Notes under the pieces: model-generated
Seen by the model: only the letters and a program-made list of their open reading frames with translations
What the model was told of the DNA's origin: nothing
Databases searched by the model: none
From: Faucicola sp041855445
Lineage (GTDB): Bacteria > Pseudomonadota > Gammaproteobacteria > Pseudomonadales > Moraxellaceae
Reading direction: 5' to 3'
Length of the DNA: 64,000 nucleotides
Assembly (NCBI GenBank): GCA_041855445.1
Contig: JBHAEG010000067.1
Span: 70,959-134,958, forward strand
Part shown: one piece after another, positions 53,355 to 61,975 of the stretch
How the letters are laid out: each line of letters starts with the position of its first letter
Position numbering within the stretch: position 1 is the first letter of the stretch
Translations under genes and position numbers: made by a program

Positions 53355-53966
53355 TTATTTGCCAAATACTTTTAAACGATTTTCTACAGGTACAAACGTT
53401 TTTTCGCCTGCTGGTTGAGCAATACCACCGAACACCATTTGAGCAACAAGCTTCCAATTACTATCAATTTGCCAAGTTTGAGCGACTTTCTCATCAATAA
53501 TTGGATTGTAATGTTGTAAATTTGCTCCAACATTAACACTTGCAAGCGTTGTCCAAATTGCATATTGAGTCATTGCATTTGCATGTTCTGCCCAAACAGG
53601 AAATCTATCAGCATATGCCGAAAACTGTTCTTGCAAACCTGTTACCACAGCATTATCTTCAAAAAATAAAATGCTACCAGCTCCCACTTTAAACCCTGCT
53701 AATTTTTGAGCAGTTGCTTGAAATTTATCATCATCATTAACAATTTCTCGCAAAATATCTTCAGTGATTTGCCAAAGTTTTTCATGCTCTTCACCAAATA
53801 ACACGACTAAACGGGTTGATTGTGAATTAAATGATGATGGCGTATGTAAAATGGCATGTTCAACGATTTGTAAAACATCATTCTCACTAATTGGCAACTG
53901 TTTATTTAGCCCATAAATAGAACGGCGAGTTTCAGCGACTTGTTGTAATGTAACAGTATTTGACAT
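53355..53966 (-). CDS. nitroreductase-family flavoprotein
   Basis: The product, about 203 residues, belongs to the FMN nitroreductase fold, in the subgroup of YdgI/HBN1-like proteins (TRRSIYGLNKQLPISENDVLQIVEHAILHTPSSFNSQSTRLVVL; LFFEDNAVV; LASVNVGANLQHYNP; MVFGGIAQPAGEKTF). Such enzymes reduce nitro groups or quinones with NAD(P)H. Two ATGs are adjacent; GAGG spaced six bases from the second favours 53966. It is a single gene between terminators. Confidence 0.88.
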   Translation of the reverse strand: MSNTVTLQQVAETRRSIYGLNKQLPISENDVLQIVEHAILHTPSSFNSQSTRLVVLFGEEHEKLWQITEDILREIVNDDDKFQATAQKLAGFKVGAGSILFFEDNAVVTGLQEQFSAYADRFPVWAEHANAMTQYAIWTTLASVNVGANLQHYNPIIDEKVAQTWQIDSNWKLVAQMVFGGIAQPAGEKTFVPVENRLKVFGK

Positions 53967-54071
53967 CATAGACCTCAGGTGTTGTTGAATTTCATGCAGT
54001 CCATTATAGTTTAATACATCTAATCATTTGTTTTTATTTGTATAGAAATGATAAATAATCATCATACTCAA

Positions 54072-54578
54072 TCACATTTCTGTAATAAAAACAGGGGTAT
54101 TAACTTCAACTAAATCAAATAATTGTATTAACTCGTCATTTCGCATACGCACACACCCATGAGATAATGGGATACCCATTGGTTCACTATCAGGTGTACC
54201 ATGAATGTACACATAACGAGATTTAGTATCACAACATCCTTGCTGATTTTCGCCTTTATTTTTACCAATTTCACAACCATCAAGCCATAAAATTCGGGTT
54301 AAAATCCAATCACGTTCGGGAAATTGTTCGGCAAGTGTTGAGTTATAAATTTCACCTGTTGCCACACGTCCGACAAATACGCTATTCATTGGCATATTTT
54401 CGCCAAATTTTTCAGCGATAATGTGTCGCCCTCGAGGTGTACAGCCAGAATTTTCCAACTCCCCAGCCCCATTTTTCGCAGTAGACACTGTATAAATTTT
54501 ATGGTTATCAGCAGATATGTGTAAAGTCAACGTCTGCTGTTGAATAGAAATTTCGATATATGGATAAGAGATTGTCAT
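54072..54578 (-). CDS. YkuD-domain (L,D-transpeptidase fold) protein without signal peptide
   Basis: The 168-residue protein has the catalytic YkuD motif HGTPDSEPMGIPLSHGCVRM, with His126, His140 and nucleophile Cys142. There is no signal peptide or membrane segment, so it should stay in the cytoplasm unless exported another way. Secreted L,D-transpeptidases crosslink peptidoglycan. A leaderless YkuD protein in Acinetobacter (ElsL) is reported as a cytoplasmic L,D-carboxypeptidase for cell-wall recycling, and this gene could be its relative. That link is from memory and is inference. Confidence 0.85.
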   Translation of the reverse strand: MTISYPYIEISIQQQTLTLHISADNHKIYTVSTAKNGAGELENSGCTPRGRHIIAEKFGENMPMNSVFVGRVATGEIYNSTLAEQFPERDWILTRILWLDGCEIGKNKGENQQGCCDTKSRYVYIHGTPDSEPMGIPLSHGCVRMRNDELIQLFDLVEVNTPVFITEM

Positions 54579-54659
54579 GGAAGATTGCTATTAGAAATTA
54601 AAAAATAATTTATTGGCTAATTTTATAAAAAAAATTTATAAAAAAAACAAGAAATTTAG

Positions 54660-54687
54660 TTGACAAATCGTTTTTTTTTTTTACATT
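54660..54687 (+). promoter_or_regulatory. candidate promoter with a 12-T tract in its spacer
   Basis: TTGACA (54660-54665) is followed by AATCG, a run of 12 T (54671-54682), and TACATT (54682-54687) as -10, a 16-base spacer. It lies 90 bases before the lipoprotein start. Length change in the T-run would change the spacer. The -10 matches consensus in four of six positions. Confidence 0.5.
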
Positions 54688-54777
54688 AAGTTAAGTTTAT
54701 TTGTTTGTTTTTACTTTTTGTAAAGTAAATAGAATATAAAATCAGATATTTATTTGTTGATATTGCAGGGAGTTATT

Positions 54778-55350
54778 ATGAATAAACCGAGTAGCCTTAA
54801 GAAGTTAACTTGCTTATTTGTTGTCAGTTTATTGCTAACAGTAACAGGATGTACTTGGCCTGCTGATTCAGAGAGTGATTCTGAATTTCAAGCAGAACAA
54901 ATAGCTAAGGATGATTTGGTGAAAGTTGTAGAACAAAATGTATTTCCACCAGTAAAAGACATTACGTTACCTGTGAAACCAACTAAATTGGAAGCACAAG
55001 CAACAATTATTGGTATAGATAGAAATAATAATCAGGTCAGAGATGACTTAGAGCATGTCGTGTATCAAGTGCTTAATTTTGCTCAAGAGACTGAGTTAAC
55101 AACGGAATATAATCAAGTATTAGACCTTGTCAAATATATTCAGCCAACCGCAGACAGTAATCAAATTATCGACCAACATGATTTTTATTGTAAATATGTT
55201 GCTTTACCAGAGGTGGTAAAAAATGAATTAAGTATGGAGTATTTACAAAGCATGGTGACAGATACAGCAGAAAGAGAAGAAGCTTTTTTTGAGAGATTAA
55301 AACGTAGTGAATTTAGTACAGGTGCAGAAGTCTGTGATGTGCAACCTTAA
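54778..55350 (+). CDS. exported lipoprotein with a DxNxN-type motif, function unknown
   Basis: The 190-residue lipoprotein has a signal peptide and lipobox (TVTGC, Cys25). An acidic linker follows, and then a segment GIDRNNNQVRDDLEHVVYQ resembles a calcium-binding DxNxNxxRD loop of the dockerin/EF-hand kind. The rest is helical. ATG 54778 has GGGAG upstream and is preferred to 54754. It precedes an exported lipase-like gene by 15 bases and likely works with it. Several AGA arginine codons set it apart from neighbours. Confidence 0.72.
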   Translation: MNKPSSLKKLTCLFVVSLLLTVTGCTWPADSESDSEFQAEQIAKDDLVKVVEQNVFPPVKDITLPVKPTKLEAQATIIGIDRNNNQVRDDLEHVVYQVLNFAQETELTTEYNQVLDLVKYIQPTADSNQIIDQHDFYCKYVALPEVVKNELSMEYLQSMVTDTAEREEAFFERLKRSEFSTGAEVCDVQP

Positions 55351-55365
55351 TTTAGGAGAAAGTAA

Positions 55366-57060
55366 ATGAAACGTGCAATCAAAACAACAGCCTTTGCGTT
55401 ATCTATGTTGATTTGTCATACAAGTTATGCTTCTTTTATACCTACAGTAGCAATTGAAAGTAAAAAAATTAGCTGTAATTTTGAAAATATTGATGAAAAG
55501 GATAAAGTAGTATTATTTGTAAATGGTATTTACAATAGTATTGTTGGTGCAGAAAATACCCGATTAGAATTGGAAAAAATGTTTTCAAATAGTCAGACAA
55601 TCATGGTGCGTAAAGTATATAATGATACAGATGGTTTTTGGAACGATGTGGATGAGCTGGAAAATGTTGGTAGTTTACAATTTGCATCAAAGAGGCAAGC
55701 CACAACTATAACCCTTCTGGTTTTTAATTTTAGGTTAAATCAATATTATGATAAAACTCTGACGCCTAAAGAAGCATCAAGAATAAAAGAGCTATCAGAC
55801 AGATTTTTCGGTGGGCTTACGGCGAAACAGCTATTAGCTTCAGATGCTAATCAGCTATTATATGACACTAAACTCAATGGTACAGATTTTCAACAGGCTT
55901 TTAAAAACAATATACTGAAAAAGTTAGAAGAATATGAGAAAACTGCTGGTAAAAATGATAATTTAAGAAAGGGTATTGAAGCTGTAATGAAAAGTTATGG
56001 TGATGCTTTAGAAAGATTTTATTACCTTGTGTATCGAAGAGCTATAGTAGAGAGATATGCTGGGAATGTTAATTTTTATCAGCGAGATGAAAGTGTTATG
56101 CAACGAGTTACTAAATCTGTAGAGCGGTTACAACAAGCAATTGTTGAGTATGTATTGTCAGGTAAAAAAGTAGTGATTGTGCCTCACTCTCAGGGTAATC
56201 ATATTACAGAATTGGCATATTCTAAATTACAACAACAATATGGTGCTAATTCAGACTTTATGAAAGCCATTCGGGTGGTTGGTGTAGCGTCTGTGTCATC
56301 ATCAACACCCAATAATGTTTATATTACATCTAACGAAGACCATACTGTTTTAAATGGATATGACCTTAAAACTCAAGATGCACCATTACAAGCTAATTTT
56401 ATTAGTAGGAATTCTTTTGGGTTTTGGGGAGATGTTGTTTTCGACCATAATATGGTAAATTTTTATTTATCTGAAAAAAACAAGGGTGTTTACACGCTTC
56501 CTGCTAATGCTCATACACGAGAGAGGTTTGTTAGTTCATTACAGTATGGTAATACTATATGGAGCACACGAGAAATTATACATATGTTGATTTTAGACTC
56601 TATGAAATTGGCAACGCCAATACCATCTCAAATCAATAATACCACATCACCTTTAACAGCTCAATTGCGTTGGGGAGTAGAGCATGGAGATATGGACTTG
56701 TATATTCATGAACCTAATGAAACAGAAGTGGTTTATTATGGTAAGAAAAAAGGTAAATATGGTGAGTTAGACCTAGATGATAGAGATGGTCATGGGCCAG
56801 AACACTATTCTGTGAATAAAGATTTTGCCTCTTGTGATAAGTTACAAGGTAAAACATGGATGTTTAGTGTGCGTCAGCACCCAGAAGGTGGTAACAAGGA
56901 AGTCATTCATTTTATGTTAAAGTTAGCGGATAATCAGATTTCATCTCGTTCTATTACTCTAAATCCGTGGCCTGCAGACCCAGTAGAAATTGCCACCGTT
57001 CAATTTGCTAATACCATACAAAATAATCGATTAGATTATTCAATTTCGTATCATCAATAA
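55366..57060 (+). CDS. exported lipase-like alpha/beta-hydrolase with a C-terminal YfaP-like domain
   Basis: The 564-residue protein has a signal peptide (cleavage near SYA-SFI). The N-terminal part looks like an alpha/beta hydrolase: VVLFVNGIYNS near residue 48 and the nucleophile-elbow-like VIVPHSQGNHITELA with Ser275. A long helical insert lies between them. The C-terminal part (from about residue 425) has LRWGVEHGDMDLYIHEP, YYGKKKGKYGELDLDDRDGHGPEHYSV and a beta-rich end, like the DUF2135/YfaP domain. TTTAGGAGAAAG precedes the ATG. It has many AGA and AGG codons. The substrate is unknown and the catalytic acid and histidine are not assigned. Confidence 0.7.
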   Translation: MKRAIKTTAFALSMLICHTSYASFIPTVAIESKKISCNFENIDEKDKVVLFVNGIYNSIVGAENTRLELEKMFSNSQTIMVRKVYNDTDGFWNDVDELENVGSLQFASKRQATTITLLVFNFRLNQYYDKTLTPKEASRIKELSDRFFGGLTAKQLLASDANQLLYDTKLNGTDFQQAFKNNILKKLEEYEKTAGKNDNLRKGIEAVMKSYGDALERFYYLVYRRAIVERYAGNVNFYQRDESVMQRVTKSVERLQQAIVEYVLSGKKVVIVPHSQGNHITELAYSKLQQQYGANSDFMKAIRVVGVASVSSSTPNNVYITSNEDHTVLNGYDLKTQDAPLQANFISRNSFGFWGDVVFDHNMVNFYLSEKNKGVYTLPANAHTRERFVSSLQYGNTIWSTREIIHMLILDSMKLATPIPSQINNTTSPLTAQLRWGVEHGDMDLYIHEPNETEVVYYGKKKGKYGELDLDDRDGHGPEHYSVNKDFASCDKLQGKTWMFSVRQHPEGGNKEVIHFMLKLADNQISSRSITLNPWPADPVEIATVQFANTIQNNRLDYSISYHQ

Positions 57061-57085
57061 AAAATAGATATAGAGTTAAATCGAT

Positions 57086-57117
57086 TTCAAGCCTTTACTA
57101 AATAGTAAGGGCTTGAA
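57086..57117. terminator. possible bidirectional terminator between the hydrolase gene and purN
   Basis: TTCAAGCC (57086-57093) pairs with GGCTTGAA (57110-57117), and TTACTA with TAGTAA inside around two bases, with one T-G mismatch. It lies between two convergent genes. T-runs are short. Confidence 0.5.
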
Positions 57118-57119
57118 GA

Positions 57120-57803
57120 TTACTCTAGCCATAGTTTTAATGGTGACACTGTGATTTGATTAAATAATTGATTATGTTTAACTTCAATCAATCCACGAGC
57201 AAACCAACCAACCACCATAGGTAACAATTGATGCTCCAATTGATGAACTTTATTTGTTAATGTATCTACATTATCATGTTGATTAACTTTAGTAATCGCT
57301 TGGGCAACCACTTCGCCAGCATCAAGGTCAGCTGTGACGATATGCACACTACAGCCATGATAAATTTCGCCTGTTTGTAAAACTCGGGCATGAGTGTCCA
57401 GACCTTTATATAATGGCAATAATGATGGGTGTAAATTAATCATGGGACAAGGAGTGCGGTTAATAAACATTGGCGTTAAAATTCGCATAAAGCCAGCTAA
57501 CACAATTAAGTCAGGTTGCCATGCGTGTAATTGTTCTAATGCTAACGTTTCAAATCCTTGTCGAGTTAGCCGTTTACCATGATTATCTTTTTCAAAAATA
57601 GCAGTGGCAATATTAGCTTTTTCGGCTCGTTGTAGGGCGTAGGCATCGGCTTTATTACTAATAACACCTACAATGTTTATTGGTAATTTTTCTTGTAATT
57701 GTTGGTCAATTAAGACTTGTAAATTACTGCCATTACCTGACACCAACACCGCTACCCGAAATGATGGGTTAGCGGAAGTTAAATCATTTGTTAAGTTAAT
57801 CAT
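57120..57803 (-). CDS. purN: phosphoribosylglycinamide formyltransferase
   Basis: The 227-residue enzyme transfers a formyl group from 10-formyl-THF in purine synthesis. Motifs are VLVSGNGSNLQVLIDQ, VGVISNKADAYALQRA, VLAGFMRILTPMFI, INLHPSLLPLYKGLDTH with the catalytic Asn and His, and GCSVHIVTADLDAGEVVAQA. Its start overlaps the end of purM by four bases, so the two are translationally coupled. Confidence 0.95.
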   Translation of the reverse strand: MINLTNDLTSANPSFRVAVLVSGNGSNLQVLIDQQLQEKLPINIVGVISNKADAYALQRAEKANIATAIFEKDNHGKRLTRQGFETLALEQLHAWQPDLIVLAGFMRILTPMFINRTPCPMINLHPSLLPLYKGLDTHARVLQTGEIYHGCSVHIVTADLDAGEVVAQAITKVNQHDNVDTLTNKVHQLEHQLLPMVVGWFARGLIEVKHNQLFNQITVSPLKLWLE

Positions 57804-58846
57804 GCGTTATAAACCACTGCATCTGTTTGACGTGAAACAATCTCACCAAGAACCCAAGCAGTTTCACCAGCTTGTTGTAATAATGCTAAAGCCTGTTCTG
57901 CTTTTTCTTTTGGTAAAACAATGACGTAACCAACACCACAATTAAAAGTACGATACATTTCTGTAGTAGCAATATTGCCTTGTTGTTGTAACCATTGGAA
58001 AACAGCAGGGATTTGCCAGCTTGAGGTATTGATTTGAGCGGACAAATTCTCAGGTAATACTCGAGGTAAGTTTTCAGTTAAACCGCCCCCTGTAATATGT
58101 GCCATAGCGTGTAAGTTGGCATTACCAAGATTTTTTTGTAATGCTTGAATAGCTTTGACATAAATTTTAGTGGGTGCCATTAAAACATCTTTTAATGGTT
58201 TACCCTCTAGTTGTTCATTGGCGACATCAACGCCACTAACTTCAATTACCTTACGAATTAATGAATAACCATTTGAATGGGCACCGCTTGAGGCTAAACC
58301 AATTAATACATCGCCTTCAACAACGTTTTTGCCTGTGATAACTTCGCTTTCTTCGACCACACCTACACAAAAACCCGCCAAATCATAATCTTCATCTTGA
58401 TACATTCCTGGCATTTCGGCCGTTTCACCACCAATCAATGCACAACCTGACTGATGGCAACCCTCGCCAATACCTGTAATGACCGTTGTTGCGGTATCAA
58501 CGTCTAGCTTGCCTGTAGCATAATAATCTAAGAAAAATAATGGCTCTGCACCACAAACTAATAAATCATTGACACACATTGCAACCAAATCAATCCCTAT
58601 CGTATCATGTTGATTTAATTGCAAAGCAAGTTTTAATTTTGTACCAACGCCGTCAGTTCCTGACACTAATAATGGTGATTTATAACCTTGTGGGATACGG
58701 CATAACGCTCCAAACCCCCCCAGACCGCCGACAACTTCTGCACGACTGGTTGCTTTAGCGACAGATTTAATACGTTGAACAAGGGCATCACCTGCGTCAA
58801 TATCAACACCTGCGTCTTTATAACTTAATGAAGGTTGTGTGGTCAT
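57800..58846 (-). CDS. purM: phosphoribosylaminoimidazole synthetase
   Basis: The 348-residue enzyme (AIR synthetase) closes the imidazole ring in purine synthesis. Motifs are SYKDAGVDIDAGDALVQRI, SGTDGVGTKLKLA, DLVAMCVNDLLVCGAEPLFFLDYYATGKL, IGGETAEMPGMY and SSGAHSNGYSLIRKV. AGGAT precedes the ATG. It is the first gene of purM-purN and divergent from the permease gene. Confidence 0.97.
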   Translation of the reverse strand: MTTQPSLSYKDAGVDIDAGDALVQRIKSVAKATSRAEVVGGLGGFGALCRIPQGYKSPLLVSGTDGVGTKLKLALQLNQHDTIGIDLVAMCVNDLLVCGAEPLFFLDYYATGKLDVDTATTVITGIGEGCHQSGCALIGGETAEMPGMYQDEDYDLAGFCVGVVEESEVITGKNVVEGDVLIGLASSGAHSNGYSLIRKVIEVSGVDVANEQLEGKPLKDVLMAPTKIYVKAIQALQKNLGNANLHAMAHITGGGLTENLPRVLPENLSAQINTSSWQIPAVFQWLQQQGNIATTEMYRTFNCGVGYVIVLPKEKAEQALALLQQAGETAWVLGEIVSRQTDAVVYNA

Positions 58847-59062
58847 AATTATCCTATAATATCAATAGTATCTAGCAAAATTTGGCAAAATAAATTACCG
58901 ATTTAAATGAGGGCATATTATACCAAAAATCCAACAAAAAGATAATCTATTACCACTGGCAAGTTTGCTAAAAATCACCTAAACTAAAAATAATTTCAAA
59001 AGATTATTCAGTTATAATTGATGATAATATTTTTATAGTGATTGATATTTGAGGATAAAAAA

Positions 59063-60163
59063 ATGATGAGGCATTATCGAATAGACCCATTTTTTTCTAG
59101 ATTGTTTATTGTGGTAGGCGTTGGTATTGTATTATATTTAATGTATCAATTAAGTGCAGTGATATTACCATTTGTCATTGCATTTGTATTGTCATATTTA
59201 TTAAATCCTACTGTATCTTATTTACAAGACAAATTAACGATGAGCCGATGGCTGTCGATTTTATTGGTATATTTTAGCATTATATTGATGATGGGATTAG
59301 TGCTTTGGTGGCTTATTCCGCTAATTTGGGAACAAGCACAGTCACTATGGCAGTCAATTCCAACAATGATTGATTATTATAATCAACAAGTTCGTCAATG
59401 GATAATTGCCTATACACCAATTAATCCACCAATGATAAAAATCAACGATATGTCAGCTAGTTTATTGGAATATTTAAAAGAAAATTATCACATTACCGAT
59501 GCTCGTTCTATTTTTGGTAAGTTGTTTTTATCAGGCATGAGTATTGTAAATGTGGCAGGCGTGGTGGTACTTATTCCGATTTTAATGTTTTATTTTTTAT
59601 ATAATTGGCAAGGACGTTTATCTGGCTGGAAACAAGCTATTCCTAAGCCTTATGTAAAAAAAGTTAGTCAAATTGTTGATGAAAGCGACCATGCGTTAAT
59701 GGCTTTTGTTAAAGGACAATTATTAGTAATGTTTTTGCTTGGTGCAGTATATGCCATACAATTACAATTAATTGGTTTAAATGTTGGTTTAATTATTGGC
59801 ATGGTGGCAGGAATAGCAAGTTTTGTTCCTTACTTAGGTTTTGGCATTGGTATCATCTCTGCATTAATTGCAGGATTTTTTCAGTTTGGCTTAGATTGGG
59901 TGCATTTAGTGTTAATTTTTGGAGCATTCATGGTCGGACAAGCGGTTGAAGGTTATGTATTACAGCCACTGTTACTAGGCGATAAAATTGGCTTATCACC
60001 ATTGTGGGTAATGTTTGTTGTTTTAGCAGGAGCAAGCTTGATGGGAATAGTTGGTATGTTAATCGCCTTACCTGTAGCAGCTGTTATTAACGTGATTTGT
60101 CGTCATTGTTATCAATCTTATCTACAAAGTGAATTTTATCATGGCAACCAATCACAAAACTAA
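59063..60163 (+). CDS. PerM/AI-2E-family membrane permease
   Basis: The 366-residue protein has seven to eight membrane helices in the AI-2E/PerM pattern (VILPFVIAFVLSYLLNP, IPILMFYFLYNW, FVKGQLLVMFLLGAVYAIQL, GIASFVPYLGFGIG, EGYVLQPLLLGDKIGLSPLWVMFVVLAGASLMGIVGMLIALPVAAV). The frame starts at TTG 59042, but ATG 59063 has GAGGA seven bases before it. Next to purM-purN this is the usual PerM position in related genomes. The substrate is not known. Confidence 0.88.
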   Translation: MMRHYRIDPFFSRLFIVVGVGIVLYLMYQLSAVILPFVIAFVLSYLLNPTVSYLQDKLTMSRWLSILLVYFSIILMMGLVLWWLIPLIWEQAQSLWQSIPTMIDYYNQQVRQWIIAYTPINPPMIKINDMSASLLEYLKENYHITDARSIFGKLFLSGMSIVNVAGVVVLIPILMFYFLYNWQGRLSGWKQAIPKPYVKKVSQIVDESDHALMAFVKGQLLVMFLLGAVYAIQLQLIGLNVGLIIGMVAGIASFVPYLGFGIGIISALIAGFFQFGLDWVHLVLIFGAFMVGQAVEGYVLQPLLLGDKIGLSPLWVMFVVLAGASLMGIVGMLIALPVAAVINVICRHCYQSYLQSEFYHGNQSQN

Positions 60164-60247
60164 TAACATTGATTGCATGATTGATAAATTTAGTCGTCAA
60201 ATTTTTTGATATACTATCATGTTATTTAACGATAAGGTAAGTAAACT

Positions 60248-61300
60248 ATGAGTCAAGCCCATTTTTCAGCACAAGAATTATCTGATGATATTGATGAAAC
60301 TATTGAACAAGACAGTTTATCAGATATGGACAATGATGAACACTTAGCGATGAGTGATGATGTCAATTCTGTCCGATTTCGTAAATTACAAAAAAAATTG
60401 CGTAAATTAGTATCTTGGGCAATTCGTGATTATAACATGATTGAAAATGGCGATGTGGTCATGGTGTGTATTTCTGGTGGGAAAGATAGCTTTACCTTAT
60501 TAGATATTTTACTATTTTTAAAGAAAATTGCCCCGATTAACTTTGAAGTGGTGGCGGTAAATCTTGACCAAAAACAGCCTAACTTTCCCGAAGATGTTCT
60601 ACCTAACTATTTGACTAAACATGGTATTCCTTATTATATTTTAGAAAAAGATACCTATAGCATCGTAAAACAAATCATTCCAGAAGGAAAAACTTATTGT
60701 TCCGCATGTTCACGGTTACGGCGTGGTTCATTATACGGTTTTGCCAAACAAATTGGAGCAACAAAAATTGCATTGGGTCATCATCGTGATGATATTATGG
60801 CAACTTTTTTCCTAAATTTATTTCATGGTGGTAGCCTAAAAGCCATGCCTCCAAAATTACTATCTGACGATAAACAAAATGTATTAATTCGTCCATTAGC
60901 GTATGTGGAAGAAAAAGACATTATCAAATATGCGCGATATAAAAATTTTCCAATTATCCCATGTAATTTGTGCGGTAGTCAGGAAAATTTGCAACGAGCA
61001 ATGATAAATGAAATGTTACGCGAATGGGATAAACAATATCCAAATCGATTAAATTCGATTTTTAATGCGTTACAAAATGTCGCTCCATCACAACTGGCGG
61101 ACCGACAATTATTTGATTTTGAAAACTTAACCTTAGATAGAAACGATACTCCAAGTATATTTGCAGGAGAAAACATTCAAGCAGGCATGATTTCTCAACA
61201 ATTGCAAGAAAAAGGAATGCCTGTTAATCCAGAAGTACAAACATTTGACCCGACACAACCTAATAACCAGAAAATTCCAACAATCAATCCATTAATTTAA
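60248..61300 (+). CDS. ttcA: tRNA 2-thiocytidine-32 synthetase TtcA
   Basis: The 350-residue PP-loop ATPase thiolates C32 of some tRNAs. The PP-loop is CISGGKDSFTL. The cysteine pair CSACSRLRRG and a third cysteine in CNLCGSQENLQR bind the Fe-S cluster. GHHRDDIMATFFLNLFHGG is the family signature. It has an N-terminal acidic extension (about 40 residues, EQDSLSDMDNDEH) and a Gln/Pro/Asn-rich C-terminal tail beyond the E. coli enzyme. AAGGTAAG precedes the ATG. Confidence 0.95.
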   Translation: MSQAHFSAQELSDDIDETIEQDSLSDMDNDEHLAMSDDVNSVRFRKLQKKLRKLVSWAIRDYNMIENGDVVMVCISGGKDSFTLLDILLFLKKIAPINFEVVAVNLDQKQPNFPEDVLPNYLTKHGIPYYILEKDTYSIVKQIIPEGKTYCSACSRLRRGSLYGFAKQIGATKIALGHHRDDIMATFFLNLFHGGSLKAMPPKLLSDDKQNVLIRPLAYVEEKDIIKYARYKNFPIIPCNLCGSQENLQRAMINEMLREWDKQYPNRLNSIFNALQNVAPSQLADRQLFDFENLTLDRNDTPSIFAGENIQAGMISQQLQEKGMPVNPEVQTFDPTQPNNQKIPTINPLI

Positions 61301-61311
61301 AAAAACCAGAA

Positions 61312-61887
61312 TTATTGTTTTGGTGTTTGTGTATTTTCTTCATCAAAAACTTTTAATGGCTGAAATTTTAATATGTCATTAGTTGGTAAATTATAAGTGC
61401 TACGCAAACGCCAAGTATTCTCCACATCATGTACAACAATATAATATTTACCAGCTTGACTATCCAATTTTAATTCGCCAATATATCGCCCATCATTTGC
61501 CAATGAAATAGTAAAATCTCTATCCTTATCAATTTGTGTCGCATGAGACACTTCCACATTTAAAGTTTTTGGTTTATTAAAACTACTACCCTGTGGCACT
61601 TGTAAATCAAACACGACCTTACCATCATTGGCAATATACATAGTCGCTGACAGACCCATATCGTAGGACAATTTATCTTTTGAAACATCAGCATATAACG
61701 TTTTACCGTCCATATACCAATCATCTCGCACCACGGTATCTTTTATCTGTACGGAATAAATCACCAAATAAATACACGCAATCACAACCGCCAACGGCAT
61801 CGCAATCACAAAAATTAGCACCATATAATTTTTATACCAAACCTGTCCAGATTTTGTACTTTTTGACTGTGGTAAATCATTCATCAT
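61312..61887 (-). CDS. FixH/CcoH-family cbb3 oxidase assembly protein
   Basis: The 191-residue protein has one membrane helix (about residues 20-45, YKNYMVLIFVIAMPLAVVIA) and a periplasmic FixH domain (VVRDDWYMDGKTLYADVSKDK, GRYIGELKLDSQAGKYYIVV). FixH/CcoH proteins help the copper and subunit assembly of cbb3 cytochrome oxidase. It lies downstream of ccoG on the same strand, past a terminator-like hairpin. Confidence 0.8.
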   Translation of the reverse strand: MMNDLPQSKSTKSGQVWYKNYMVLIFVIAMPLAVVIACIYLVIYSVQIKDTVVRDDWYMDGKTLYADVSKDKLSYDMGLSATMYIANDGKVVFDLQVPQGSSFNKPKTLNVEVSHATQIDKDRDFTISLANDGRYIGELKLDSQAGKYYIVVHDVENTWRLRSTYNLPTNDILKFQPLKVFDEENTQTPKQ

Positions 61888-61927
61888 ATCAGCCCAATCT
61901 TAATCTTTAATCACAATCATAACATAA

Positions 61928-61953
61928 AAAAAGCTGACTTTACTAAAGCCAGC
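61928..61953 (-). terminator. terminator-like hairpin between ccoG and the fixH-type gene
   Basis: GCTG-CTTTA (61933-61942) pairs with TAAAG-CAGC (61944-61953) with one A-C mismatch and a one-base loop in the linear model, so the real loop is larger. On the minus strand it is followed by a run of seven T. It should limit read-through from ccoG into the fixH-type gene. Confidence 0.6.
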
Positions 61954-61975
61954 CTTGATAAACATCATAAAACAA

